Assembly (NCBI GenBank): GCA_034359265.1
Contig: CP136896.1
Location: forward strand, 10,137,501-10,201,500
Source: Canna indica
Lineage: Eukaryota > Streptophyta > Magnoliopsida > Zingiberales > Cannaceae
Direction: 5' to 3'
DNA length: 64,000 nt
Shown here: piece by piece, positions 46,200 to 56,031 of the stretch
Position numbering within the stretch: the stretch's first letter is position 1
Layout of the letters: each line of letters starts with the position of its first letter
Program-made: the position numbers and the translations under genes
The notes under the pieces: generated by a model
The model's input: only the letters and a program-made list of their open reading frames with translations
Told to the model about the DNA's origin: nothing
Databases searched by the model: none

Positions 46200-46490
46200 A
46201 TATAAACTTATCAGCAACGGCTCACTCGCCCGTTAGAAAGCCGTTGCTGATAATTTATCATCAGCAACGGCTCACTTATCTGTTAGCAAGCCGTTGCTGA
46301 AAATTAAAACATCAGCAACGGCTCACCTGTCCGTATGAACGTCGTTGCTGATAATTAAAATAATCAGCAACGGCTCGGTTTTCCGTTAGAACGCCATTGC
46401 AGATATAGATATCTGCAATGGCTCGGGCGGCCGTAAGAAAGCCGTTGCAAATAGCAACGGCTTGAGCGGCCGTTGCTGATAGTCGTTGCT
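46200..46490. repeat. CACTA 2 right subterminal repeats
   Basis: Repeats of CATCAGCAACGGCTCAC with intervening GCCGTTGCTGA copies closely match CACTA 1 positions 40990-41232. Confidence 0.85.
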
Positions 46491-46512
46491 GAAGACCAAG
46501 TTTCTAGTAGTG

Positions 46513-46967
46513 TATGCATGTACTTACCGACGATGAAGCAGATGATGGATCTCGTCATGGAGGTAAAATGGTATTTTGACGTCAATTTGATTGTCGAACC
46601 ATTTCGCATAAAGTTAAAATATATCAATTGGACTATAACACAAATAAGAACACGAACTAATAAAGTGATTCAACACAACTAACATATCGAAATACCAACT
46701 TGCACAAATTGGTATGAACATATTGAAATAAATTTGACACCTTAACTAGCATAAAAAAACTTATATTGGATTGCCCTAAAATCTTATTATTCATGTACAT
46801 TAGGGTAAACCCTAGGTATCATCGTAACTCTAGGGTTTTCAAATCCTCACCAACTATGAATGAATCATTACCAAGTGGTATGAGATGGGTTTTGGAGATA
46901 ATATTTCTATTGTTGTCGCTTGAGTTCGCACGGGCTTTAGAGAAGGGCCGACTTGTGAAGCCAAGAG
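46513..46967. other. Spacer between CACTA 2 and CACTA 3
   Basis: No gene is supported. On the minus strand the part next to CACTA 2 reads ATCTGCTTCATCGTCGGTAAGT. This could be a first exon and splice donor belonging to the MULE remains at 42145-43325, with CACTA 2 lying in its first intron. Confidence 0.35.
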
Positions 46968-47189
46968 CACTACTAGAATTTCATTTAATAGCAACAGCCA
47001 AACAACAACAGCAAGCCTGTTGTTGCTATCAGCAACGACTTACCATAGGTTGTTGTCGTCGTTGCTAATATCCGCCCATGAGCAACGGCCTAGCAACGGG
47101 CACCACGCCCGTTGTTGAAGCTAGCAGCGGGCGCCACGCCCATTAATTGCTGAAGCCAACAACAGGCGTCATGATCGTTGCTGATGCCT

Positions 47190-47197
47190 TATAAATA
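47190..47197 (+). promoter_or_regulatory. TATA box of CACTA 3
   Basis: TATAAATA follows the subterminal repeats, as expected for the promoter at the transposase-gene end of a CACTA element. CACTA 1 has a comparable TATATAAA near 40983 on the same side of its repeats. Confidence 0.5.
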
Positions 47198-47826
47198 GGT
47201 TGAATTCACATATTTCAGCTCATTTGTGCCACTGCTTTTTCTCACCTTACTATGTTCTCTCATTCTTCACTTCTATGTCGTCTTCGGTTGTGCTGTCGCT
47301 TTTTGAGGTAATATCTAAATCTTTACTTTTATTAATTAAATAAATTATTTTATGTTTAATTAGATTAATGTCATGCATATTTACATTATTTATTTATTTT
47401 ATATTTAATTAGATTAAATGTCATGTATATTTAGATTAATTATAATTATAGTTGTCATGATGACATGCATGTTTAAATTAATGTAATTTAATTATTGTTA
47501 ATATGATGTCACGATGTCATGCGATATATTGTACGTTAATTATTGTTATATATATTAATTAATTTGTAGAATAATGTAGATTAGCTATCTATATTGATTG
47601 ATTTATAACTATAAAATAAAATTAATCATGTAACTAACGAGTTGATATGTGTCACGTACGTATCGATGAGCTATATATGCATGACTACCCAATATCTTAG
47701 ATCCATTCGAGGGTTGTATATTCGTGTAAAAGAAGTAAATAATCTTTTACACGATATATAATTCTTGAATTGTCCCTAATTTTGGATAATTTGGGAGCAT
47801 TGTCATATATATCACACTTAGTTTTC

Positions 47827-47973
47827 TTTTTAGCCTATATATTTTCATTCTAAATTTCGGCTAGTGAACCCTTGTTCTCTGATACGCGCTCGATACGCGC
47901 TCAAATGATATGCGTATTTGGAGAACTATAGGAGATGTTGCCAAAATTTAGAATGAAGTTAACGGCTAAAATG
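47827..47973. repeat. Foldback sequence in CACTA 3
   Basis: The left arm (TTTTTAGCC, ATTCTAAATTTCGGC) and right arm (TGCCAAAATTTAGAATGAAG, ACGGCTAAAA) mirror each other. The loop contains two GATACGCGCTC units. It corresponds to 40011-40150 in CACTA 1. Confidence 0.8.
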
Positions 47974-48086
47974 AATACTTAGTGCGATAGAAATAACATG
48001 AATTCCGAATGAAATAGGACCATCGGAATAGGACCATCCCACCTAAAGACATTAACCGAAGATGTGATCGATTTATTGATAGAACC

Positions 48087-48452
48087 ATGTCGAATGATTG
48101 AAGTTTGATGTCCTGACGATTTGATCATGGAGCTATAATGAATGAGTTTTGAGTAGACGTAACTTATTTCTTGAATTTTGCCTATTCGAATAGAAAATTC
48201 GTTAGTCGCGATAAAATCCAATGTATATGCCGCATTTGCTCAAATGGAAGATTTTTAGATTGAGAATCTTCTAGTGCCGCTACTGTTCATGTAGCTAATC
48301 TTGGAAATTCGTATACAACAATGATATTTGATAGTCTTGGTGGTCAATTCCATGTTAATGATAACATCGAGCCAGATCTTGAGACGTCAATACCACCAGA
48401 TACAACGGGTGTTGATGTCACAAAAGTACAACCTGTAATAGAGATTGAATTG
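48087..48452 (+). pseudogene. N-terminal fragment of CACTA TNP2 transposase
   Basis: The segment aligns with the first coding part of the CACTA 1 transposase and is full of frame changes. The best-kept part reads MIFDSLGGQFHVNDNI, then TSIPPDTTGVDVTKVQPVIE, against the matching region of CACTA 1. It ends at the truncation point. Confidence 0.8.
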
Positions 48453-50474
48453 CCGATGAGAGACGCGATCAGGTGCAGCTGGTGCAACCGACGGCGGCGA
48501 GAGACGCTGATTGTGATTTTGGGCGGTCGAGAACCAAGCGAAGTGTGGGTGTGGGGGTGCAGAATAGATGTCGGGTTAGGGGAAATAGATGGGGAAGAAT
48601 CGAGTAAAATAACAAGTTGTTTACATGATGATTTGGATGAGACCGTTGGTTATTTACTTGCTAATGTCGATGGGGACGTACCACTGCTTAGAAATCTACT
48701 GATGTGTTAATTTTTTTATTATAATTTGATGTGATGATTGGGATGCCGATCCACGTTAGTAGCACCACATCAGCGATTAAATGATGAAACAAACATTGGG
48801 TTGATGGTATGATATTATTGAAATGAAACCAAAGTTGGAGTATGTTCTTGATATAAATAAAAACTCGAGATATAATTGAGAAAAAACTCAAAGTTCAAGA
48901 TACATAATGTAATTAATCCTAATTTATTTGGATTTAATGGATATGTCACATGAGATATGTATACTAAAGGTGTTACAGTACTCGTGTCATTTTACCCACA
49001 TAATAAACATGTCGTATTTGTATTTCGAATTTTGGCAATTTCATATTATGACTAGGTCGAGCATTTGTATGGTTTTGGTCGATCTTGACAAGTTTGACTA
49101 ACTTTGACCAAAAATTTTCTTTCATAAAAATAATTTTTCGTTGAGTCGAATAGACCCTTCAATGAGGTGTGTTGGGGGGGGACGCAATTTCTATGGAGCC
49201 CGGCTCCAAAGAAATTATTTCCGTGTTGGAGTGATTGGCGTGTGAGTCGAAAATAAGGTGATGTCGCCGGTATGACCGTATACTTGTTCCAATAAATAGA
49301 ACCGAATGAAACAACCAATGGTGAAATATATATTTGAATAATTTTAATAGAACTTTTTTAATAAAGGGGATTAGAAAGGTGATGACATATCAATCACTGG
49401 CATGTTCGGCTATCAAATCTTTGGTAACCTCTCCCATAGGCCATAGTGGGCTCCAGTATTTTCGTTAATTCTGTGTGGTATAGTAAGTATTGTTATGCTT
49501 AGTAATTGGAAAAATTATTTATTTTTTATTTATTTGAAATGTATATATCTTTCTATTTGTTTATTTATTCAATATAACTAAAAACATGAAGAGCTCAAGG
49601 CTCAGCTCGAGCCCATGATCCGCTGTTTCCAAAGCAGCAGAACATCAATAACCCATTTTAAGCTTAAGCCATATGCCTCGACCAAACTCGTCTTGAAAGC
49701 TTTCCTGATTAATTACTCGGATCCAGCCAAATCAACTGCTCGATCATGCAACGCAACACAACAACAAAGACTCGACCCTCGCGGGGCTCCACAGGAACGT
49801 TGTGCGGGCTCAACGATGACGTCGACGCCACTTTTGCACCCGGTGGACCCCATTGCCCATATCTACCAAACACCAAGGTCGGTTGCTTCGCGAGCAGGAA
49901 AGCTGTTTGGGCTCGAGAGGTGCATCGCACCTAATTAATACCAATAAATAATTATATTTTCAGGAAAAAAAATTAAAAAACCATTCATTTAAATGTTTAT
50001 AATTACATTATCCGTAAGACACTAGTTGTGACGATGCTCTCAAGTCACAGGACCCTGTGCAAACTGTTGTAGCGTCAACATCTTGCTGCATATATACCCT
50101 TGTCAATTTAGTCTAGAAAAGGAAAGATCAGGGCGACGTCGTCTCCTCCATGTATGCATCTCTAAATGGAATTATTTCTGTTAATTTGGGTTGGTCCGAA
50201 CCCATTAATCCTGGCCGATCTCACCAATTAAATTCCTTCAATTGGATATGGAACCATATATATATAATTAACTCAATTAGCTAGTCTACGTGCGTTGGGA
50301 ACAGATCTACATCGATCCTATCCAATTTGTATTGGAAATCTCACTCTATAAGCTCACTAGCTACATGTTACTCCTACTTAATTAATTAATCCACTCGGAT
50401 TCTCCCAAATGATACATTATCGATGGAGATCGATCGCATCCGCTTTGTAAGCTGCGAGTGTCCTTGGCCGTTGC
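48453..50474. other. Intergenic region upstream of TAC1
   Basis: No gene is supported. An ORF at 49615-49938 has no recognisable motif and is overlapped by ORFs on both strands. The first 200 bases after the CACTA fragment are GC-richer and could be another transposon piece. The last several hundred bases should include the TAC1 promoter. Confidence 0.45.
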
Positions 50475-50501
50475 ATATATATATATATATATATATATAT
50501 A
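50475..50501. repeat. AT dinucleotide microsatellite in the TAC1 5' region
   Basis: About 13 AT units end 47 bp upstream of the TAC1 start codon. The location overlaps where a TATA element or leader would be, so length changes could affect expression. That effect is only inferred. Confidence 0.9.
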
Positions 50502-51175
50502 ATTCCAGCCCAAACCCATTCTCACATTAGGAATTCAACTCAGGCGCAATGAAGGTTAGATAGTATCAGTTTTGTTTCTTTTGTTGTGCTAATTAATTGA
50601 TTGGAGTTATATAAATCTGTAGATTTTCAAGTGGATAAACCGCAGACTGCATTGCATCAACAATTACTCTCAGTTTACGCAGAACGAAGGTGATCAGGTC
50701 AAGTTTAATTCTTTCGTATATTAATTAAGTCAAAATTTGGTTCGAAATTTAAGCCTTCAGTTGCTAATCCTTGGTTTATTCAATTCAAGATGCTTTTGCG
50801 GAAGGGGATAAGGAGACGAGAGCGGCGGCGGAGTCGACGGACACGGAGGCGCTGCTGCTTCATGACATGCTCAATGAGATTCTCACCCTCGGCACTTTAG
50901 GCCATCATCATCCTCTCATTTCTCAAGCTTACTCTGATTCGGAAGAGTACTTTTATGAGGAAGAAGAAGAAATAGATGCTGCATTGTACGTAGCGGCGAG
51001 GGAGCCTGATGAGTCGTTTAAGATCAAGTTGACGGCGGAGGAGGAGAGGAGACTAATGGGGGTGGGACAGGTGAATGAGCTACATGGGAGTGAGAAGAGC
51101 GCCCTTGAGCTGCCATTGCTGAAGGAGTTCCGGCGGCGGCGGACGACGCTGGCCGATCTCCTCACAACCAATGCC

Positions 51176-51503
51176 TGATGAAGTATGAATAAGGATCTGC
51201 AGGTATTAACTAACAGTGAGGTGTGTAAATACAATTGAAGACATGTAATAAGTCAATAGGCTGGTTAATAAGTCAGAGGACATTTGAGTAACTTCCTTTT
51301 TGCATTTCATTTCGAATTCAGTATAAATGGGGGAAGGAAATGTTTCCGCCAAAGATAGAAAATACACAGCTCTTCGAGCTAATCTTTTTTCCCAGTTTTA
51401 TATCCTTTGAACACTGGTTTTCTGGATTTTGATTAAAAATAGATTCAATGTATGAATAAGATGGTCTTCTTCTTCAGTCTGGTCTGTGATAATTTTGCTA
51501 TCA
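51176..51503 (+). repeat. 5' LTR of the TAC1 Copia element
   Basis: This 328-bp LTR contains a TATAAATG box (GAATTCAGTATAAATGGGGG region, about 51320) that would start the element transcript. It is identical to the 3' LTR except for one base near its 3' end. Its first three bases supply the in-frame stop of truncated TAC1. Confidence 0.97.
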
Positions 51504-51515
51504 TGGTATCAGAGC
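51504..51515 (+). other. Primer binding site of the TAC1 Copia element
   Basis: TGGTATCAGAGC lies directly next to the 5' LTR and is complementary to the 3' end of initiator tRNA-Met. It shows no change from the usual Copia primer site. Confidence 0.95.
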
Positions 51516-51568
51516 AGGCGCTGTAGCAAGGGCCGGCGATCGCGATTCAGATTCTTCCCCAAATCGCG

Positions 51569-54500
51569 ATGGCGAGAAATAGAAGATCTCAGGCGAGCCG
51601 ATCATTCGTAGCAGAGTCTGGGAACAGTGTGGAAAATAGATCGACTACCAATGATACGGAATATGAAGATGATCCGTTCATCATTCAAGGTAGCGATTCC
51701 GCAGGTACTCTCCTAGTCTCTGTTCGATTAAATGGCCATGATAATTACTTGCCCTGGCGTGAATCTATGCTCATTTCACTATCTGCGAAGAACAAAGAGG
51801 GTTTCGTAGACGGATCAATTCTAATGCCAGATCCTGACACATCAAAATTCCGCATGTGGAAAAGATGCAATAATCTGGTGCGATCATGGATTCTTCAATC
51901 CATCGCACCAGAATTGACCACTAGTGTCATTTATACAAAATCAGCACATGAAATGTGGAAGGATCTTGAGGATCGATTTGGAAAGAGCAATGAACCAAAA
52001 ATCTATGAATTAAAAGTTCAGATTACCATAACAAGGCAAGGAAATCTGTCTGTCGCCGCATATTTCACAAAGCTGAAAGCTTTATGGGATGAGTTAGATG
52101 CTGTGGAGATGAATTCAAGATGTGAATGTGAGAAGGGAAGAGAAAGTATCGCCAGGGACAGACTAACTCAATTCTTGATGGGGCTGAATGAGATGTATAC
52201 AAGTGTAAGGGGTCAAATTTTACTGATGAAGCCCTTACCAAACCTGAATCAGGCTTATTCTCTTCTGGAACAAGAAGAATCCCAGAGGAAAATAAGTTCA
52301 ACGAACAGCGGAAACATAGACAGCATTGCCCTCAATGCTGGGAAACAATTATTTTTTGAGCGAGGTCTCAAAAACCAGAACCATGAACAGTACAAAAAAA
52401 GGTATTGTGATTTCTGTAAAAGGACCGGCCACACAAGAGAAGAGTGTTATAAAATACATGGGTATCCGAGTGGAGGAAAGCCATTCAAAGGAAAACAGAA
52501 GAGTCAATTTCAAGAGAGGCCAATCAATAATGCAATTGTGGAAGACAGTGAAGTGAAGAATGAAACTAAAGCTGAGTCGTCAAGTGGGAAGAAGATAGAT
52601 GGAACTCGTGCAGGTTTCACGGAAGAGCAGTACTCTACCTTGTGTTCCACTCTGTTGAACATGTTGGGAGGAAAGGCTAACACAGGTATCAATCCTGCAA
52701 GTGTGAATATGGCTGGTAAGAATCCTTACAGTTATGAAAAGATGTGCATAGAAAAATGGATATTGGATAGCGGAGCAACTGATCATATTGCTTCAAGTAA
52801 TGTAAATTTGCAAAATGTGTTGGAGCCTACAAATAAAGGCAGGGTATCCTTGCCTAATGGGGATGCTATACCAGTTAGATATATGGGAACAGCCCATATA
52901 AATGAATTCATGAAATTGCCAAATACTTTATCTGTATCAGAGTTTCACTTCAATTTGCTGTCTGTTAGTAGGCTAACCAAGGAACTGAACTGTTCTATTA
53001 CCTTTAACCCCTCAAATTTCATTATCCAGGACCTGGCTTCGAGGAAAATCCTGGGGAATGGTGAAGAAGAAGGAGGTTTATACATATTGAAGAAAGATGG
53101 TGACAGCAATTCTAAGAAGGCTTTGAGTGTAACTTTAGATGATCAAGCATTATGGCACCTAAGGTTAGGACACATACCTTCGGATAAAATGAAATTACTT
53201 TCAGACTGCATTCCTGAGTTGAGTAGATCTTCAGAGTTATTTTGCAATGTATGTCCAAAAGCAAAATTGTGTAGATTACCATTTCATCTCAGCTTAAATA
53301 AGACAAGTAGATGTTTTGAGCTCATACATTGTGATGTTTGGGGCCCACACAAAGTAAAGACTCATGATGATTGCTCATATTTTTTAACTGTGGTAGATGA
53401 TTTTTCTAGAGCAACTTGGACTTTTCTCTTCTCACACAAAAGTCAGGTACCAAATATTCTTCTTTACTTCATCAAAATGGTGAAAAAACAACATGAGAGT
53501 GATGTCAAAATAATAAGGACTGATAATGGGTCAGAATTCTTCAATTCAGTGATAAAAAGTTTCCTCACAAATCTAGGCATTGTTCACCACAGCTCTTGTG
53601 TGGAAACACCCCAACAAAATGCTGTGGCTGAAAGAAAGCACCGGCATTTGCTGGAGGTAGCCAGGAGCCTGAAAATTCAAGCTCAGATGCCAACAAAATT
53701 CTGGGGAGAATGCATCAAGACAGCAACATACCTAATAAACAGAATGCCTAGTTTGAAATTAGGAAATAAGTGCCCCTTCGAAATTTTGTACAAAAGGAAA
53801 CCCAGTTTTGATCATTTAAGAGTGTTTGGCTGCCTATGTTACGCAAGCACCTTAAAACAAGGAAGAACAAAGTTTGATGAAAGAGGAAAAGAATCAGTTT
53901 TCATGGGTTATCCAAACACTCAAAAAGGTTACATAATATATGAGTTGGAAAACAATACATTCTCAGTATCAAGAGATGTAACCTTTGTGGAGAATATATT
54001 TCCTTTTGATAAAAAGGATGCTGACAAGACAATCTACTCAATCCCCATAAATATAGAAGACAAAAACTTTGATAAGAATGATGATATGCACAATGCAGAT
54101 ACCTCAAGTGATAGCATGAGAAGTTCAGGTCAGGGAACTAAATACACTCCAGAACATGAGTACACTGAGACTGAAAGTGCTCAAGCTGAAAAAGAAACCA
54201 TAGGTGCTGATACACATGGTTCAGAGAAAGAGGTATTCCCTGAAACTGAAGAAGTAATTGCAAATGATCCCAGTATGGTAGAGCAGAAAAAGGGAAAAAG
54301 GAAGGTTAAGATGCCTACCAAGTACAAGGACTACATATGTAGTTCATTGACACAAAGATTGGCAGGGAGAAACAATCATAGTAACTCACCATACCCAATC
54401 AAAAATTATTTAAGTCTGTCAGCCATATCAGTAGCTCACAAGAGTTTCTTGGCATCCATAGACCTTTATCAGGAACCAAGGACATATGAAGAAGCTGCAC

Positions 54501-56023
54501 TTAATCCAATTTGGAGGAAGTCAATGCAAGATGAGATAAATGCACTTGAAGAGAATCACACCTGGACCCTATGTGATCTACCTTTAGGTAAAAAACCAAT
54601 TGGATGCAAGTGGGTATACAAAATAAAATTCAAACAAGATGGAAGCATAGATAGGCACAAGTCAAGACTTGTGGCAAAGGGATATACCCAAGTAGAAGGA
54701 ATTGATTACCAGGACACCTTTGCACCGGTTTCCAAGCTTGCAACTGTGAGAATCACTTTAGCCATAGCTGCAGCCTCAAATTGGAAATTGTTTCAGATGG
54801 ATGTAAACAATGCCTACTTACATGGACAGCTTGAAGAAGAGGTATACATGAGGTTACCTCCGGGATATGGTGAAGAAGGAGATCAAAGGGTGTGTAAGCT
54901 GGAGAAATCGCTGTACGGTCTGAAACAGGCAGGAAGACAGTGGTTTTCTAAACTTTCCACCAGCATAAAGAGTCAAGGATACAAACAAAGTTTTTGTGAA
55001 CCTTGCATGTTTATCAAGAAGAATGACAAAGGGATAGTAATTGCCTTAGTCTATGTGGATGACATTATTTTGACAGGGTCGAATGAAGAAGGAATAAATG
55101 ACCTGAAAAAATTCTTGAATGATCAATTCAAAATCAAAGACCTGGGGAGACTTTCATACTTCTTGGGTCTAGAAATCCAAAGGACTAACAAAGGCATTTA
55201 TATCAATCAACGCAAATACATTATAGATTTGCTTGCTGATATGAAGATGTTGGATTGTAAACCCAAAAACACACCTACAATCTTAAACAACAAGAAGCAA
55301 AAAGAGGCAGCTGAAAGTGAAGAGTGCTTTGAAGATCACACTGCATATAGAGCATTAATTGGCAAATTGCTCTACATTACAGTGACCCGGCCTGATATCA
55401 TGTATGGAGTACATCAGTTGAGCCAGTTTGTTCAAAATCCTAAAGTAATGCATTACCAAGCTGCCCTAAGAATACTAAGGTATCTAAAAGGGACTGCAGG
55501 TTTGAGTTTATTTTACTCATCCAATGGAGGAATGCGTGTGACAGGATACTCAGATGCGGATTGGGGGAATTGTGCATTGTCAAGAAAGTCCACTTCAGGC
55601 TACTTGGTGAAGATTGGAGATTCCACAGTAAATTGGAAATGTAAGAAGCAGGTGACTGTGAGCAGATCGAGCGCAGAAAGTGAGTTAAGGGCTCTCTCCA
55701 GCGCGACAGCAGAAATTGTTTGGACCTTGAATATATTAGCTGAGATGGGATTCAAACATGAAGGTGTTGTTTCTCTATTTTGTGATTCGCAAAGTGCCCT
55801 TCACATTACGGAGAACCCTGTTTTCCATGAACGCACGAAACATTTAGAAATAGACTGCTACTTCGTCCGAGAAAAGTTCCAAGAGAAGGTGATCAAACCA
55901 GTCTACCTACCAAGCAAAGAACAGACAGCAGATATCCTAACGAAGGCACTGCCAAATGCGCAGCATGTGAAGCTATGTTCCAAGTTGGGAATGGAGAATC
56001 CCTTCTCCATCCTACCAACTTGA
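51569..56023 (+). CDS. Copia gag-pol polyprotein, intact (1484 residues)
   Basis: Order of domains: a UBN2-type gag from about residue 45 (VRLNGHDNYLPWRESM) and a CCHC zinc knuckle near 280 (CDFCKRTGHTREEC). The aspartic protease motif WILDSGATDHI is near 397. The GAG-pre-integrase segment (LWHLRLGHIPSDKM) and integrase core (HCDVWGP near 586, VVDDFSRATW, RTDNGSEFF, ETPQQNAVAERKH) follow. Reverse transcriptase has KWVYKIKFKQDGSIDRHK, MDVNNAYLHG and YVDDIILTG near 1161. RNase H has YSDADWGNCALSRKSTSGY near 1327 and SSAESELRALS. All expected catalytic acids are visible and no stop interrupts it. It would yield capsid, protease, integrase and reverse transcriptase by self-processing, so the copy may be autonomous. 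The stop TGA overlaps the purine tract. Confidence 0.98.
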   Translation: MARNRRSQASRSFVAESGNSVENRSTTNDTEYEDDPFIIQGSDSAGTLLVSVRLNGHDNYLPWRESMLISLSAKNKEGFVDGSILMPDPDTSKFRMWKRCNNLVRSWILQSIAPELTTSVIYTKSAHEMWKDLEDRFGKSNEPKIYELKVQITITRQGNLSVAAYFTKLKALWDELDAVEMNSRCECEKGRESIARDRLTQFLMGLNEMYTSVRGQILLMKPLPNLNQAYSLLEQEESQRKISSTNSGNIDSIALNAGKQLFFERGLKNQNHEQYKKRYCDFCKRTGHTREECYKIHGYPSGGKPFKGKQKSQFQERPINNAIVEDSEVKNETKAESSSGKKIDGTRAGFTEEQYSTLCSTLLNMLGGKANTGINPASVNMAGKNPYSYEKMCIEKWILDSGATDHIASSNVNLQNVLEPTNKGRVSLPNGDAIPVRYMGTAHINEFMKLPNTLSVSEFHFNLLSVSRLTKELNCSITFNPSNFIIQDLASRKILGNGEEEGGLYILKKDGDSNSKKALSVTLDDQALWHLRLGHIPSDKMKLLSDCIPELSRSSELFCNVCPKAKLCRLPFHLSLNKTSRCFELIHCDVWGPHKVKTHDDCSYFLTVVDDFSRATWTFLFSHKSQVPNILLYFIKMVKKQHESDVKIIRTDNGSEFFNSVIKSFLTNLGIVHHSSCVETPQQNAVAERKHRHLLEVARSLKIQAQMPTKFWGECIKTATYLINRMPSLKLGNKCPFEILYKRKPSFDHLRVFGCLCYASTLKQGRTKFDERGKESVFMGYPNTQKGYIIYELENNTFSVSRDVTFVENIFPFDKKDADKTIYSIPINIEDKNFDKNDDMHNADTSSDSMRSSGQGTKYTPEHEYTETESAQAEKETIGADTHGSEKEVFPETEEVIANDPSMVEQKKGKRKVKMPTKYKDYICSSLTQRLAGRNNHSNSPYPIKNYLSLSAISVAHKSFLASIDLYQEPRTYEEAALNPIWRKSMQDEINALEENHTWTLCDLPLGKKPIGCKWVYKIKFKQDGSIDRHKSRLVAKGYTQVEGIDYQDTFAPVSKLATVRITLAIAAASNWKLFQMDVNNAYLHGQLEEEVYMRLPPGYGEEGDQRVCKLEKSLYGLKQAGRQWFSKLSTSIKSQGYKQSFCEPCMFIKKNDKGIVIALVYVDDIILTGSNEEGINDLKKFLNDQFKIKDLGRLSYFLGLEIQRTNKGIYINQRKYIIDLLADMKMLDCKPKNTPTILNNKKQKEAAESEECFEDHTAYRALIGKLLYITVTRPDIMYGVHQLSQFVQNPKVMHYQAALRILRYLKGTAGLSLFYSSNGGMRVTGYSDADWGNCALSRKSTSGYLVKIGDSTVNWKCKKQVTVSRSSAESELRALSSATAEIVWTLNILAEMGFKHEGVVSLFCDSQSALHITENPVFHERTKHLEIDCYFVREKFQEKVIKPVYLPSKEQTADILTKALPNAQHVKLCSKLGMENPFSILPT

Positions 56024-56031
56024 GGGGGGTG
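56022..56031 (+). other. Polypurine tract of the TAC1 Copia element
   Basis: GAGGGGGGTG directly precedes the 3' LTR, the position of the plus-strand primer in LTR retrotransposons. It overlaps the end of the stop codon of the polyprotein. Confidence 0.85.

Larger units (their letters stand above)
43423..46512 (-). mobile_element. CACTA (En/Spm) transposon 2, internal-deletion derivative, 3.1 kb
   Basis: The ends are CACTACTAGAAAAA and TTTCTAGTAGTG. The 3-bp target duplication TAT lies at 43420-43422 and 46513-46515. Both ends, the subterminal arrays and the Transposase_24-type exons align with CACTA 1, but the TNP2 gene is absent. It belongs to the same family and would need a transposase from elsewhere. 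Confidence 0.96.
46968..48452 (+). mobile_element. CACTA element 3, truncated fragment in the opposite orientation
   Basis: The left end CACTACTAGAATTTC starts at 46968 and is followed by GCAACGG-type subterminal repeats. From about 47640 the sequence aligns with the minus strand of CACTA 1 (its 40330-39480 part), including the foldback and the N-terminal TNP2 coding. The homology stops abruptly after ATTGAATTGCCG at 48452. No right-hand CACTA end is found downstream. Confidence 0.85.

Noticed and set aside
49615..49938. ORF of 107 residues upstream of TAC1
   Set aside because: Composition is irregular, there is no motif or transit peptide, and other ORFs of similar length overlap on both strands. 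There is no support for coding.
51504..51515. tRNA-like string next to the LTR
   Set aside because: It is only the 12-base primer site. No cloverleaf or remaining tRNA body is present.
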